From AWTP1-13 sp963797005 (lineage in GTDB: Bacteria; Pseudomonadota; Alphaproteobacteria; Rhizobiales; Hyphomicrobiaceae): a DNA stretch of 64,000 bases. Shown here piece by piece: positions 31,928 through 42,378 of the stretch; position 1 is the stretch's first letter; the number at the start of each line of letters is the position of its first letter. Location: contig CAWCOF010000004.1 in assembly GCA_963797005.1 (NCBI GenBank), forward strand, positions 1 through 64,000, written 5' to 3'. The position numbers and the translations under genes are program-made. The notes below the pieces were generated by a model that worked only from the letters and a program-made list of their open reading frames with translations, did not search any database and had not been told where the DNA came from.

Positions 31928-34633
31928 TCGTGCCGAGAACCACCTACCGTCTGCAACTTCGCAACGGCATGACGTTCGAGACGGCGGCAGGGTGCGTGCC
32001 CTACCTCGCGCGCCTGGGCATCAGCCATCTCTATCTCTCGCCGATCTTCGAGGCGGCGCCCGGCTCCACGCACGGCTACGACGTCACCGATTGCAGCAGA
32101 CTAGATCCGGTGCTCGGCGGGGAAGACGGGGTTCGCGCGCCTGTGCGAGGAAGCCGAGCGGCACGGGCTCGGCCTCATCGTCGACTTCGTTCCCAATCAC
32201 ATGGCGGCGACGCCGCACAATCCCTGGTGGCGCGACGTGCTGGAATGGGGACGGGACGGCGCCTGCGCCCAGCACTTCGACATCGATTGGTCGGCCCCGA
32301 CGCTGATCGTGCCGGTGCTGGCCAAGGCCTACGGCGAGCTGTTGGCGGAGGGCGGTATTTGGACTTGATCTGGAGCGCGGCAGCGGCGAGCTCCGGTTCA
32401 CGTATGGTGACCTGAATCTGCCGATGACCCCGCCGTCCTATCGCAATGCTGCTGGGCCGCATTGCCGGCGACACGTTCAAGGAGCTGGCCGGCCGGTTCG
32501 CTGCGGCGAAGCGCGAGAACACGGCAGCGCTCAAGGCCGAGCTGGCGCGGCTTGCGGCCGACCCGGGAGCTTGGTCGGCACTCGAGCAGGAAACGCGGAC
32601 GCTTGCCGCCGACCGGGACGCATTGGATGCGCTGCATGAGCGTCAGGTCTGGCGGCTGAGCCACTGGCGGGCGGCGCGCGAGGCGCTCACCTGGCGGCGG
32701 TTCTTCGAGATTTCCGATCTCGTTGGGCTGAAAGTGGAGCGCGATGACGTCTTCGGTGACGTCCACGCCCGGCTGTTGGAACTCGTCGACGCCGGCAAGA
32801 TTGCGGGCATCCGGCTCGACCACATCGATGGGCTCGCCGACCCCAAGGGCTATCTCGAGCGACTGCAGGCCGCGCTTGGCCGGCGTGCGCCGTTCTATCT
32901 CGTGATCGAGAAGATCCTGGGGCCCGGGGAGCACGTGCGCAGCGACTGGGCCGTCGCCGGCACCACCGGCTACGAGTTCGCCAAGGCGGTTACGGACCTG
33001 CTGATCGATACGGGCGGCGAGACGGGCATGACGGATGCCTACCAGGGCTTCCTCGGCGGGAGCGTCGACTACGGCGCTCTCGTCCTCGATGCCAAGCGGC
33101 GCATCTTGAAGCGAAATCTGACCGGCGAGCTGATTGGTCTCGTCGACATGGCACCGAGCTCGCTCAGCGGACGCTTGGCGTGCGCTACCTTGGTCCCGAT
33201 ACGCTGAGGCTGGCGATCGTGGAGCTCGTCGCGGCGCTTAGGGTCTATCGCACCTATGTCGATCGAAACGGTCCCGGCGAAATCGACCGGACCGTCATCG
33301 CCGACGCACGTCGTTCGAGCAAAGGCCACGCGTGAGGTCGAGGACGAGGCGGCCTTCGACTTTCTCGCGCGCCTCGTTCTGCTCGACTTTGACGCCACCG
33401 AGGATCGGGCCGCGGCGCTCGCCTTCACGCAACGCTTCCAGCAAACGACCGGCCCCGTCATGGCCAAGGCGCTCGAGGACACGGTGTTCTATCGCTACAA
33501 CCGCCTGGTCGCGCTCAATGAGGTCGGGGGCGAGCCCGATCATTTCGGCGCGCCGCCCGACGCCTTCCATCGCGCGATGGCCGAGCGCAGGGCGCGTCAG
33601 CCGGCAGGCCTCAGTGCCACCAGCACGCACGATACCAAGCGCGGCGAGGACGCCCGCGCGCGCCTCGATGGTGCTGAGCGAAGTGCCATCCGAGTGGAAC
33701 GAGAACGTCGCCCGGTGGTCTGCCCTCAATGCGCACCTGGCGACCTCCGAGGGGAGCGAGTCCTTTCCCGACCGCGAGACCGAGTGGCTGTTTTACCAGG
33801 CGCTGCTCGGTGCCTGGCCGATGAGCGCGGAGCGGACCGACGGGCCGGCACTCTCCGGCCTCGCCGACCGCATGGCCGCGTTCATGTCGAAGGCCGTGCG
33901 CGAGGCCAAGGCGCTGACAAGCTGGACGGCACCGGACGAAGCGTATGAGACGGCCATCGATGGGTTCACGCGCGGCGCGCTCGATGCCGACCGGTCGGGA
34001 CCGTTCCTTGCCGATTTCGCCGCGGCCTCTCAACCGCTGCTGCTTGCCGGCGCGCTCAACGCCCTGGCGCAGACCTTGATCAAGCTCGTCGCGCCCGGCG
34101 TGCCCGACATCTATCAGGGCGCCGAGGCATGGGAGCTGAGCCTGGTCGACCCCGACAACCGCCGGCCCGTCAATTTCGGCCGGCTCGCCAGCCAGCTCGG
34201 CGAGGCGGCAGCCGCGTCGCCAGCGACCCTCCTCGCGGCGTGGCGGTCCGGTCTGCCGAAGCTCCACCTGATCGCGCGCGGCCTGGCGCTGCGGAACGCA
34301 CAGCCCCGCCTCTTCGCGGAAGGGAGCTATGTGGCGCTCAGTCTGAGCGGGCCGCAGGCGCGCCATGGCGTGGCGTTCGCCCGGGTCCACGAGGACGCAG
34401 CCGTGATCGCCATCCTGCCGCGCTTGACCCACGCATTGCTCGATGGCGCGAAGGTGCCACACATCCCGGCCGAGCGATGGCGGGGGACCACGGTGGATCT
34501 GCCGCAGGCGCTATCGGGTCGGGATTGGCACGACTGGCTCGGCGGGGACACCAGTCACGCCGACGGCGGCATTTACCTTGAGACCGCACTCGCCCGCTTC
34601 CCCGTCGCGCTGCTTGCGACGCGGCCGCGCTGA
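31924..34633 (+). pseudogene. treY: Malto-oligosyltrehalose synthase, frameshifted
   Basis: TreY turns the reducing end of a maltodextrin into a trehalosyl unit, the substrate of TreZ. About 900 codons, normal length. Motifs: VPRTTYRLQLRNGMTFE, LYLSPIFEAAPGSTHGYDV, GLIVDFVPNHMA, RLDHIDGLADPKGYL (nucleophile Asp), FYLVIEKILGPGE, SATSTHDTKRGEDARARL and PGVPDIYQGAEAWELSLVDPDN. Breaks lie near 32130, 32380, 32445, 33165, 33335 and 33670; from 33670 to the stop the frame is clean. It is the last gene of the operon. Confidence 0.9.
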
Positions 34634-34823
34634 AGTGCTGCGCCGCACCGGATAAAGGTTTACGGGGAAGGTTGGCGATCGGACCAAGCCGGCGCTCTTT
34701 TTCAGCCTGAATTGGGGCATTGTATGCACGGCGGCCTTTGCTGCGGGCATGACGGCCGTTATCGTCGCGCCGGGCGGCTGGCATTTGTGAGAACGTGAGG
34801 CGCGAAAGGCCCGGCGGACTGAA
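34634..34823. other. Short intergenic region
   Basis: About 190 bases between treY and the sugar kinase gene. No terminator or clear promoter is visible. Confidence 0.4.
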
Positions 34824-35738
34824 ATGGCATCGGCCAAGCGCATCATCTGTGTGGGACACGCAGCCCTCGACCGCATCTATCGGATCGAGGCCTTTCCGCC
34901 CGAGCCGACCAAGGTGCGCGCGCTGGAGCATGTCGAGGCGGGCGGCGGCATGGCCGCCAATGCCGCGTCGGCGGTGGCCCGGCTCGGCGGCAAGGCCGAG
35001 CTGTGGAGCCGGACCGGCGACGATGCGGCGGGCAGCGCGATTCGCGCAGGGCTGCGGGCGGAAGGCGTCGATGTGCGCTACCTGCAGGCCTTCGAGGGGG
35101 CGCGCTCGTCGACGTCGGCCATCATTGTCGACGATCGGGGCGAGCGGCTGATCGTGGGACAGCGCGACGCCGGGATGCCGTCCGGCACCAGCTGGCTGCC
35201 GCTCGAGCGCGTCAGGGAAGCCGACGTCGTGCTGGGCGACCTGCGCTGGCTCGAAGGGCTGAGAGCGGTGTTCTCCCGCGCGCGCAAGGAAGGCGTGCCC
35301 ACCGTGCTCGATGCCGATCTCGGCGCGCGCGAGGCGCTGGGCGGCATTCTCAAGCTCACCGATTACGCGATCTTCTCCGCCCCCGCGCTGCGCGAGTTCG
35401 CGCCCGGCAGCTCGTACGCGGAGCGGCTCGCTCACGTCCTGTCCCTGGGCCCGAAGCACGCGGGCGTCACGCTCGGTGCGGAGGGCTATTCCTGGCGCGA
35501 GGGCGGCAGCGACGGCCACGTTCCGGCTTTCAGAGTGAGCGTCACCGATACGACCGGCGCCGGCGATGCTTTCCACGGCGCGTTCGCGCTGGCGATTGCG
35601 CAAGGCGATGAGGCCTCGGCGTGCGCGCGCATCGCCGCGGCGGTGGCGGCGCTCAAGTGCACGCGGCTTGGCTCGAGGGCCGGCCTGCCGACGCGGGCGG
35701 AACTCGATGCGTTTCTTTTGAGCAACCCGCGGGCCTGA
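34824..35738 (+). CDS. PfkB-family carbohydrate kinase
   Basis: 304 residues, the usual size of ribokinase/PfkB enzymes. The N-terminal PfkB signature region is visible (RIICVGHAALDRIY, then EAGGGMAANAASAVARLGG), with DRGERLIVGQRDAG in the lid region and the C-terminal signature VTDTTGAGDAFHGAFA, whose GAGD holds the anion hole and catalytic Asp. The substrate sugar cannot be told; sulfofructose kinase and fructokinase relatives look similar at this level. It follows the glycogen/trehalose operon on the same strand after 190 bases and has no frame errors. Confidence 0.85.
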   Translation: MASAKRIICVGHAALDRIYRIEAFPPEPTKVRALEHVEAGGGMAANAASAVARLGGKAELWSRTGDDAAGSAIRAGLRAEGVDVRYLQAFEGARSSTSAIIVDDRGERLIVGQRDAGMPSGTSWLPLERVREADVVLGDLRWLEGLRAVFSRARKEGVPTVLDADLGAREALGGILKLTDYAIFSAPALREFAPGSSYAERLAHVLSLGPKHAGVTLGAEGYSWREGGSDGHVPAFRVSVTDTTGAGDAFHGAFALAIAQGDEASACARIAAAVAALKCTRLGSRAGLPTRAELDAFLLSNPRA

Positions 35739-35917
35739 CCGGCAGAACCTGGAATAGCCTTTATGCTCGGGACAAACATTTCCAGGTTATCCACATTTTT
35801 TTCATTCTCCGGCCATGCTCTCAGCGAATTGTGATTTGAAAAAGCGTGCGGCTTCCGCGCGCGAGTTTAGAGTCGCGCCCGGGGGCACTCCTAGTCTAGC
35901 AGCGGAGGACCGAGTGC

Positions 35918-36313
35918 ATGCCTGACAAGACGACGAACGGGCGGGCCAATTTGGGGATGCCGCCGATGATGGCGCCGATGGGATTCGACGCCCTGATGGA
36001 GCTCAACCGGCCGGCGCTGACCGCGCTCGCGCAGATGAACGGCAAGGTCTACGACGGCATCGCGGCCATGAACAAGAACTGGGTGGCGTTCGTCAATCGC
36101 CGCCTGAAAGAAGACTTTGCCATGCCGCAGCACCTCGCCCAGTGCAAGACCGTGCGCGACATGTATGGCGTCTATGCCGATTTCTTCCAGAACGCCGTCG
36201 CCGACTATCAGGCGGAGGTGGAGCAGATGACCAAGATCGGCAAGGACCTGGCCGACGACACCATGCAGGCGATGCAGACGCGCATGGAAGAAGCGGCGCG
36301 CCCGAATACTTGA
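35918..36313 (+). CDS. Phasin-family protein
   Basis: 131 residues. After a Met/Pro-rich N-terminus (NLGMPPMMAPMGFD), residues 30-125 form one helical phasin domain (ALAQMNGKVYDGIAAMNKNW, DMYGVYADFFQNAVADYQAE, TKIGKDLADDTMQAM). Phasins coat polyhydroxyalkanoate granules. The ATG is preceded by AGCGGAGGA. A single-gene unit; no PHA synthase is in the window. Confidence 0.8.
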   Translation: MPDKTTNGRANLGMPPMMAPMGFDALMELNRPALTALAQMNGKVYDGIAAMNKNWVAFVNRRLKEDFAMPQHLAQCKTVRDMYGVYADFFQNAVADYQAEVEQMTKIGKDLADDTMQAMQTRMEEAARPNT

Positions 36314-36493
36314 GACCAGGCAGGCTGCGCAGAGATCCGCGCAACCTCCAAGGGTAGCTTGGCGCTTGCGCGTTGGTGCGCCCAACGTCAGGGCCGTGCC
36401 GGCTGCGGGTGCTGGCCGACGGCATGGCGATGGCGTAGATTTGGACCCGCAGCCCGCCCAGGCACGCCCCGGCCCGCGAAGGAGAACCAGCCC

Positions 36494-37309
36494 GTGCAGC
36501 AAAAGATCGTTGCCCCCGCCAACCGCATGATGGCGATCGCCGCTCCGGCCGGGGCGCGGGCCATCATCCGCGCAGGCGAGTACACCGGGCATACCGCCGG
36601 CATCGCCTCCGAGTACGTGCAGGGCAATCTGTGCATCCTGCCCAAGGACCTGGCGCTGGAGTTCGCTGCCTTCTGCCAGCGCAACCCGAAGCCCTGCCCG
36701 CTGATCGGCATGGGGGCGCCCGGCGATCCGTCGCTGCCCGATCTCGGCGACATCGACATCCGCACCGACGTGCCGCGCTACCGCGTGTTCAAGGACGGCA
36801 AGCTGGTCGAGGAGCCGACCGACATCGCCAAGTACTGGTCTGACGATCTTGTTACGTTCGTGCTGGGGTGCTCGTTCTCCTTCGAGCGGCCGCTGCTGGA
36901 GGCGGGGCTGCGCCTGCAGCACGTTGAGCGCGACAGCACGGTCCCCATGTACCGCACCAGCATCGACTGCGTGCCCGCCGGCCGCTTCAAGGGCAAGATG
37001 GTGGTGTCGATGCGCGCCTTCCGGCCGGCCGACGCCATCCGCTCCATCCAGATCACCTCGCGCTTCCCGGCGGTGCACGGGGCGCCTGTGCATATCGGCC
37101 TGCCCGAGGCGATCGGCATCGCCGACCTGGCGCGGCCCGACTGGGGCGACGCGCCGGATCTCGATCCGGGCGAGCTGCCGCTGTTCTGGGCGTGCGGGGT
37201 AACGCCGCAGGTGGCGATCGAGGCGGCGCGACCGTCGCTGTGCATCACGCACAAGCCCGGCGCCATGCTGATCACCGATCGGAAGAACGCCGATCTGGCG
37301 GCGCTTTAG
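36494..37309 (+). CDS. Putative hydro-lyase (DUF1445, D-glutamate cyclase-like)
   Basis: 271 residues from a GTG start with a good GAAGGAG ribosome site; the frame stays open upstream but without family sequence. Conserved DUF1445 features are present: AGEYTGHTAG, LPDLGDIDIRTDVPRYRV, LVTFVLGCSFSFERPLL, VPMYRTSIDC, GKMVVSMR, RFPAVHGAPVHIG, LFWACGVTPQ and ITHKPGAMLITD. Members resemble mitochondrial D-glutamate cyclase and are annotated as hydro-lyases acting on small organic acids. The substrate is unknown. Confidence 0.85.
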   Translation: MQQKIVAPANRMMAIAAPAGARAIIRAGEYTGHTAGIASEYVQGNLCILPKDLALEFAAFCQRNPKPCPLIGMGAPGDPSLPDLGDIDIRTDVPRYRVFKDGKLVEEPTDIAKYWSDDLVTFVLGCSFSFERPLLEAGLRLQHVERDSTVPMYRTSIDCVPAGRFKGKMVVSMRAFRPADAIRSIQITSRFPAVHGAPVHIGLPEAIGIADLARPDWGDAPDLDPGELPLFWACGVTPQVAIEAARPSLCITHKPGAMLITDRKNADLAAL

Positions 37310-37313
37310 CCGC

Positions 37314-37374
37314 AGAGCAAGATCGTTTCTGATCGAAGCCTTTTGCTTCGATCATGGAACGTGAATCTTGCTCT
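37314..37374. repeat. Nested inverted repeat (REP-like hairpin) after hydro-lyase gene
   Basis: Outer arms AGAGCAAGAT (37314-37323) and ATCTTGCTCT (37365-37374) enclose a second perfect stem TGATCGAAGC/GCTTCGATCA with a 5-base CTTTT loop (about 37330-37354). It lies 5 bases after the stop codon and may act as a terminator or be one member of a dispersed palindromic repeat family. Confidence 0.7.
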
Positions 37375-37824
37375 CAACATATTGAAAAGAGCAGGGTTCA
37401 CGCTTCGGCCGAAACGTCGCGATCGAAGCAAAGCGATTCCATCCGAAGCGATCCTGCTCAAGAACTTCGCAGTTTGACGGAGGCTTGGTCCGGCAACTCG
37501 CCGGATCGGGCTGGAAAAGGCGTGCCTGCCGCATGCAGCCAGGTCCCGGTTTGTATCGGCAAAGACTTAGTGCGCCTCACGCGGCACCATTATTCTTCGT
37601 TATATTGCATATCCGGTTGGTTATCATTCAGTAAATCTCGTTAACAGGCTGTAAATACCTGACCCATACTTTCATCTGTGTGGGCTCGGGCGATTCGTCA
37701 AACAGCATGCGGGTTTACCGGGCATCCCCAGAGTTTCTCAGTTCAGTCCGGGAAGCCATTACTCGGGAATGCGTTTTCCGGCTCGTCGGCAACGGTGCAA
37801 CCCATTCGGACAGGAGACCACGAC
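37375..37824. other. Intergenic region upstream of bactofilin
   Basis: About 450 bases, partly AT-rich near 37590-37680, probably carrying the bactofilin promoter. ORFs here are not convincing. No further repeats were identified. Confidence 0.4.
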
Positions 37825-38367
37825 ATGTTGTTCAACAAGAAGCCGCAAGATGAGTTCTCGGGTGAGTTTTCGACCAGCTACAGCAACGAGTTGCAGCCAG
37901 TCGCCTACAATCCCCGGCCGGTCGAGAGCGCGCCGGCTCCGGCGCCCCGCAAGGCAGCCGGTAGCGCCTCGACCCGGTCGGTGATTGATTCCTGGCTGAC
38001 GATCCGCGGCGATCTGGAGAGCGAGGGCGAGGTTCAGGTCGACGGCACGGTCAACGGCGACATCCGCTGCGCGCACCTCGTCGTCGGCAAGGACGCCATC
38101 ATCGCCGGCAACATCACGGCCGAGGAGGTCATCGTCCGCGGCAAGGTGACCGGCATCATCCGCGCCCTCAGCGTGACGCTGCAGGACACCGCAGTGGTCG
38201 AGAGCGAGATCTACCACAAGTCGCTCGCAGTCGAGCAGGGCGCCTGCTTCGATGGCCACTCGCGCCGCCGCAACGACCCGATGAAGGCCGACATCATCGG
38301 CCTGTCGGCTGAGAAGTCCAAGAGCAAGGTGAACGGGCTCGAGCACAGCCCCTCGGCAGCGGCCTGA
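37825..38367 (+). CDS. Bactofilin-family polymer-forming cytoskeletal protein
   Basis: 180 residues. A disordered N-terminus (residues 1-55, rich in P, A and S) leads to the bactofilin beta-helix: SVIDSWLTIRGDLESEGEVQ, VDGTVNGDIRCAHLVVG, ITAEEVIVRGKVTGII, each turn repeating hydrophobic and Gly positions, up to about 150. The C-terminal tail (residues 155-180) is unstructured. Bactofilins polymerise on the inner membrane and organise cell-wall synthesis or stalk/appendage sites. ATG follows GACAGGAGACC. A strong terminator follows at 38420. Confidence 0.9.
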   Translation: MLFNKKPQDEFSGEFSTSYSNELQPVAYNPRPVESAPAPAPRKAAGSASTRSVIDSWLTIRGDLESEGEVQVDGTVNGDIRCAHLVVGKDAIIAGNITAEEVIVRGKVTGIIRALSVTLQDTAVVESEIYHKSLAVEQGACFDGHSRRRNDPMKADIIGLSAEKSKSKVNGLEHSPSAAA

Positions 38368-38419
38368 TCCCGACCGGCGTCTCTCGGCGTTCCGGGATAT
38401 CGGTTGTGCCGTGCACCCA

Positions 38420-38448
38420 AAGGCCACGCCTCGCGCGTGGCCTTTTTT
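38420..38448 (+). terminator. Rho-independent terminator after bactofilin
   Basis: A perfect 10-base stem AAGGCCACGC/GCGTGGCCTT with a 5-base loop, running into six T residues. Confidence 0.9.
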
Positions 38449-38562
38449 GCTGCGGGCGGCCGGCGTCCGGGTCTATCCTGACCGGGCAGGAGAAGGGCCG
38501 ACACAAGGCCGCCCAAATGCGCGGGCCCACTCGGGGCTGTCGGTCTGGTTCGGGGATGAACA

Positions 38563-38973
38563 GTGCAGGCTACCGGTCGCTGCGTTCTCGGTATTGTTGC
38601 GCTGCTCGCGCTGTCGTTGTTGCCACGAGGCGCTGCGGTCGCCTTCGACGATGCCGATTTCTGCGTCGCCGCCAAACAGCTTGCGGTGGCTGCCGATGGG
38701 GACGTTGGCGTGTGGGTCGACCGCAAGACCCGGAATGCCGGCATGGACGTATCGTGTGACCGCAAGACCATCGTATTCAGGCGCTTCACCTATACGCCGA
38801 CCGCCGCCATGGATGGTGCCTGGAAGGCGCGCAAGGAAGCGGAGTGGAACGGGCGGCAATGCACCAGCCGGCTGTGGACCCAGGCCGTGCGCAACCAGTG
38901 GAAGATCGTGCTGAGCGTGACGGCCTTCGACGGCGGCAACGTCTCCCTCAACGCCACCTGCAAGAAGAGGTGA
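38563..38973 (+). CDS. Secreted hypothetical protein
   Basis: 136 residues from a GTG start. The N-terminus is a typical Sec signal (VLGIVALLALSLLPRGAAVA) with cleavage likely after AVA near residue 27. The mature part has four Cys (FCVAAK, VSCDRK, QCTSR, ATCKK), spaced as two possible disulfides in the periplasm. Family unknown. The ATG six bases upstream is in another frame and is rejected. Confidence 0.6.
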   Translation: MQATGRCVLGIVALLALSLLPRGAAVAFDDADFCVAAKQLAVAADGDVGVWVDRKTRNAGMDVSCDRKTIVFRRFTYTPTAAMDGAWKARKEAEWNGRQCTSRLWTQAVRNQWKIVLSVTAFDGGNVSLNATCKKR

Positions 38974-39001
38974 GGGCTTGGCCCCGTGTCAGCGCCCCGC
39001 G

Positions 39002-39970
39002 TCAGCGGTTGAGCCACCGCCGCGCGAAGCCGAGCAGCCCCTGCGGCAGGAAGATGATGATGACGATGAACACCACGCCGAGCGGGATCAGGTAGGGGAA
39101 CTGCTCGGTGAACATGCGTGACAGCAATTCGCGCGCAAGCTGGAAGAAGCCGGCCCCGACGATGGGGCCCACCAGCGTTCCGATGCCGCCGACCACGTTG
39201 AAGATCACGGTGTCGCCCGAGGTGACAAAGAACACGAAGTCGGGCGCGGCGAACTGGTTCTGGACGGCATAGAGGACGCCCGCGAGCCCCGCGAACAATC
39301 CCGACAGCATCACCGCGACGATCTTGTAGCGCTGCACCGGATAGCCGATGGCGCGGGTGCGCGCCTCGTTCTCGCGGATCGATTGCAGCACCATGCCGAA
39401 GGGCGACTGTGTGACGCGGCGCAGAATGAGATAGGAGCCCGCCACCACCGCCAGCACGAACCAGTGCAGGGTAAAGGCCGAGAAGCGCACATCGTAGATG
39501 AAGGGGATCGTGAAATGCGGGCGCGTGAAGATCAGTCCGTTCTCGCCGCCGGTCACCTTCGTCCAGGTGAAGATGATCACGTAGAAGATCTGCGAGAAGA
39601 TCAGCGTGGTGATGGCGAAATAGATGTCGCGCAGCCGCGTCGAGAAATAGGCCACGAACAAGGCTGCGGTCGCCGCGCCGGCCAGCCCGAACACCAGCGC
39701 CAGCCACAAGTTGGGCGGGCTGAAAAGGAGCAGCGCGGCCGCCGCGCCATACATGCCGAGACCGAAGAACGCGGAGTGGCCGAACGAGACCATGCCGGTG
39801 TAGCCGATCAGCAGGTCCGACGACATCGCCAGCAGACCCCAGATCAGGATCTCGGTGAGGAAGCGCCGCCAGAACGGGGGCAGCACGAACGGGGCCACGA
39901 TCAGGACCGCGATGACGACGCAGAACCCGATCCAGAAGATTGTGGAGTGACGTTGCCTGCTGCTGGTCAT
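39002..39970 (-). CDS. livM: Branched-chain amino-acid-type ABC transporter permease LivM
   Basis: 322 residues, multi-spanning membrane protein with eight to ten hydrophobic segments. The LivM/LivH-type motif IGYTGMVSFGHSAFFGLGMY occurs near residue 55 and the EAA-like cytoplasmic loop RENEARTRAIGYPVQRYKI near residue 210, which contacts the LivG/LivF ATPases. The ATG overlaps the livH stop (ATGA). The last gene of the five-gene operon livK-livG-livF-livH-livM. Confidence 0.92.
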   Translation of the reverse strand: MTSSRQRHSTIFWIGFCVVIAVLIVAPFVLPPFWRRFLTEILIWGLLAMSSDLLIGYTGMVSFGHSAFFGLGMYGAAAALLLFSPPNLWLALVFGLAGAATAALFVAYFSTRLRDIYFAITTLIFSQIFYVIIFTWTKVTGGENGLIFTRPHFTIPFIYDVRFSAFTLHWFVLAVVAGSYLILRRVTQSPFGMVLQSIRENEARTRAIGYPVQRYKIVAVMLSGLFAGLAGVLYAVQNQFAAPDFVFFVTSGDTVIFNVVGGIGTLVGPIVGAGFFQLARELLSRMFTEQFPYLIPLGVVFIVIIIFLPQGLLGFARRWLNR

Positions 39971-40839
39971 TTGGGTGTCGGAACGAACAAGCCGGTGGGT
40001 CGGAAGAGGAGGGTGAGGATCAGCACGACGAAGGAGACGATGACCGCCTGGGCGGGGCTCACCCAGATCGCGGCGTACGCTTCCAGCAGGCTGACGAAGA
40101 TGGCCGCGGCGATCGAGCCGCCGAGGTTGCCCATGCCGCCGACCACCACGACGATGAACGCCTTCAGCACCCAGTCGAGCCCCATGGTGTGGTTGACGCC
40201 GACCAGCGGCGCGAACAGCACCCCGCTCGCCGCCGCCATGCCGGCACCGAGCGCGAACACGCCGGTCAGCACCCACGGCACCGGAATGCCCATGGCCTGC
40301 GCCATGACGCGGTCCTGAGTGGTGGCGCGGATCCAGACGCCGAATTTGCTGTGCTTGAGGAACAGGTAGAAGCCGCCGATGATGGCCGCCGACAGCGCGG
40401 CGATCACAATCCGGTACCAGGGATACTGCAGGTAGAACAGGTTGAAGTAGCCGGTCATCGGCTCGGGGATGCGGCGCGCGACCGGACCGAACTGCCACAG
40501 CGCATAGTTCTGCAGCATCAGCGAAAATCCGAACGTCACGAGTATCGTGTTCAACGGATCTCGGCCGATCAGCGGTCTCAGCGCCACGATCTGCATGGCG
40601 GCGCCGATCAGCGCAACGATCAGCGATGCAAGGATGAGCGCGGCCCAGAAGTTGCCCGTGGCCCCGATCACGAGGACGCCGACATAGGCGCCCAGCATGA
40701 ACAGCTCGCCGTGCGCGAAGTTCACGACGTCCATGATCCCGAAGATCAGGGTCAGCCCGGACGCGACCAGCGCCAGGATCATGCCGGTGACGATGCCGTT
40801 GACGGTTTGGATGACGATGAGATCCCAGGGGATCGCCAT
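39967..40839 (-). CDS. livH: Branched-chain amino-acid-type ABC transporter permease LivH
   Basis: 290 residues, eight predicted membrane segments. Typical LivH features: GIVTGMILALVASGLTLIFG, DVVNFAHGELFMLGAYVG and the loop IRATTQDRVMAQAMGI. Forms the channel with LivM. It begins 3 bases after livF ends. Confidence 0.92.
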   Translation of the reverse strand: MAIPWDLIVIQTVNGIVTGMILALVASGLTLIFGIMDVVNFAHGELFMLGAYVGVLVIGATGNFWAALILASLIVALIGAAMQIVALRPLIGRDPLNTILVTFGFSLMLQNYALWQFGPVARRIPEPMTGYFNLFYLQYPWYRIVIAALSAAIIGGFYLFLKHSKFGVWIRATTQDRVMAQAMGIPVPWVLTGVFALGAGMAAASGVLFAPLVGVNHTMGLDWVLKAFIVVVVGGMGNLGGSIAAAIFVSLLEAYAAIWVSPAQAVIVSFVVLILTLLFRPTGLFVPTPK

Positions 40840-40842
40840 GCA

Positions 40843-41576
<734 letters not shown>

Positions 41577-41580
<4 letters not shown>

Positions 41581-42371
41581 GTCTTGAGATAGACCTCTTG
41601 GACGCGGGGGTTCTGCTGGATTTCCGCCGGCGCGCCCTCGGCGAGGATTTCGCCGTAGTGCAGAACGGTGATGCGGTTCGCGAGCCCCATGACCACTTCC
41701 ATGTCGTGCTCGACGATCAGGATGGTCAGGTCCTTGGCGATGCGGCGGACCAGCTCGACGGTATCATGGGTTTCGGCGGCACTCATGCCGGCGGTCGGCT
41801 CGTCGAGGCACAGCAGCGAGGGCTCGGTGGCGAGCGCGATGCCGATCTCGAGGTTGCGCTGCTCGCCGTGCGAGAGATTGGACGCAAGCTCCTCGGCTTT
41901 CTCGAGCAAATTGACGGCTTCGAGCGCCGCCTCCGCCCGCTGGTGGAGGTCGGCAAAGGAGCTGTGATGCCGGGTCATGTTCCAGGCGTGCCGGCGCGAT
42001 TGCGCGGCGATGCGCACGTTCTCCAGCACGGTGGCGTTCGGCAGGATGTTGGTGATCTGGTAGGAGCGCGCGATGCCCTTCTGGGAGATCTTGTTCGACG
42101 GCAGCCCGGTGATGTTCTCGCCGTTGAAAACGATGCGCCCCGAAGTGGGGCGCAGGACACCGGTCAGGCAATTGAAGAACGTACTCTTGCCGGCGCCGTT
42201 CGGGCCGATCACGGCGCAGATCTCGCCCTTGCGGACCTCGAAGTTTACGCCGTTGAGAGCGGTCAAGCCGCCGAAGCGCACCGTCAGTCCTTCGGTGCGC
42301 AGGACGGGGGAGGAAGCGCTTCCCCGGCTTTGGGCCGGGGAAGACGCAACAAGTGAAGATTCCGCTGTCAC
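41577..42371 (-). CDS. livG: ABC transporter ATPase LivG
   Basis: 264 residues. Walker A GPNGAGKSTFFNCLTG, signature LSHGEQRNLEIGIALA, Walker B LLCLDEPTAGMS, D-loop and switch LIVEHDMEVVM, with the LivG-type C-terminal extension (ILAEGAPAEIQQNPRVQEVY). Seven bases downstream of livK. Confidence 0.93.
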
Positions 42372-42378
42372 TTAGGGT

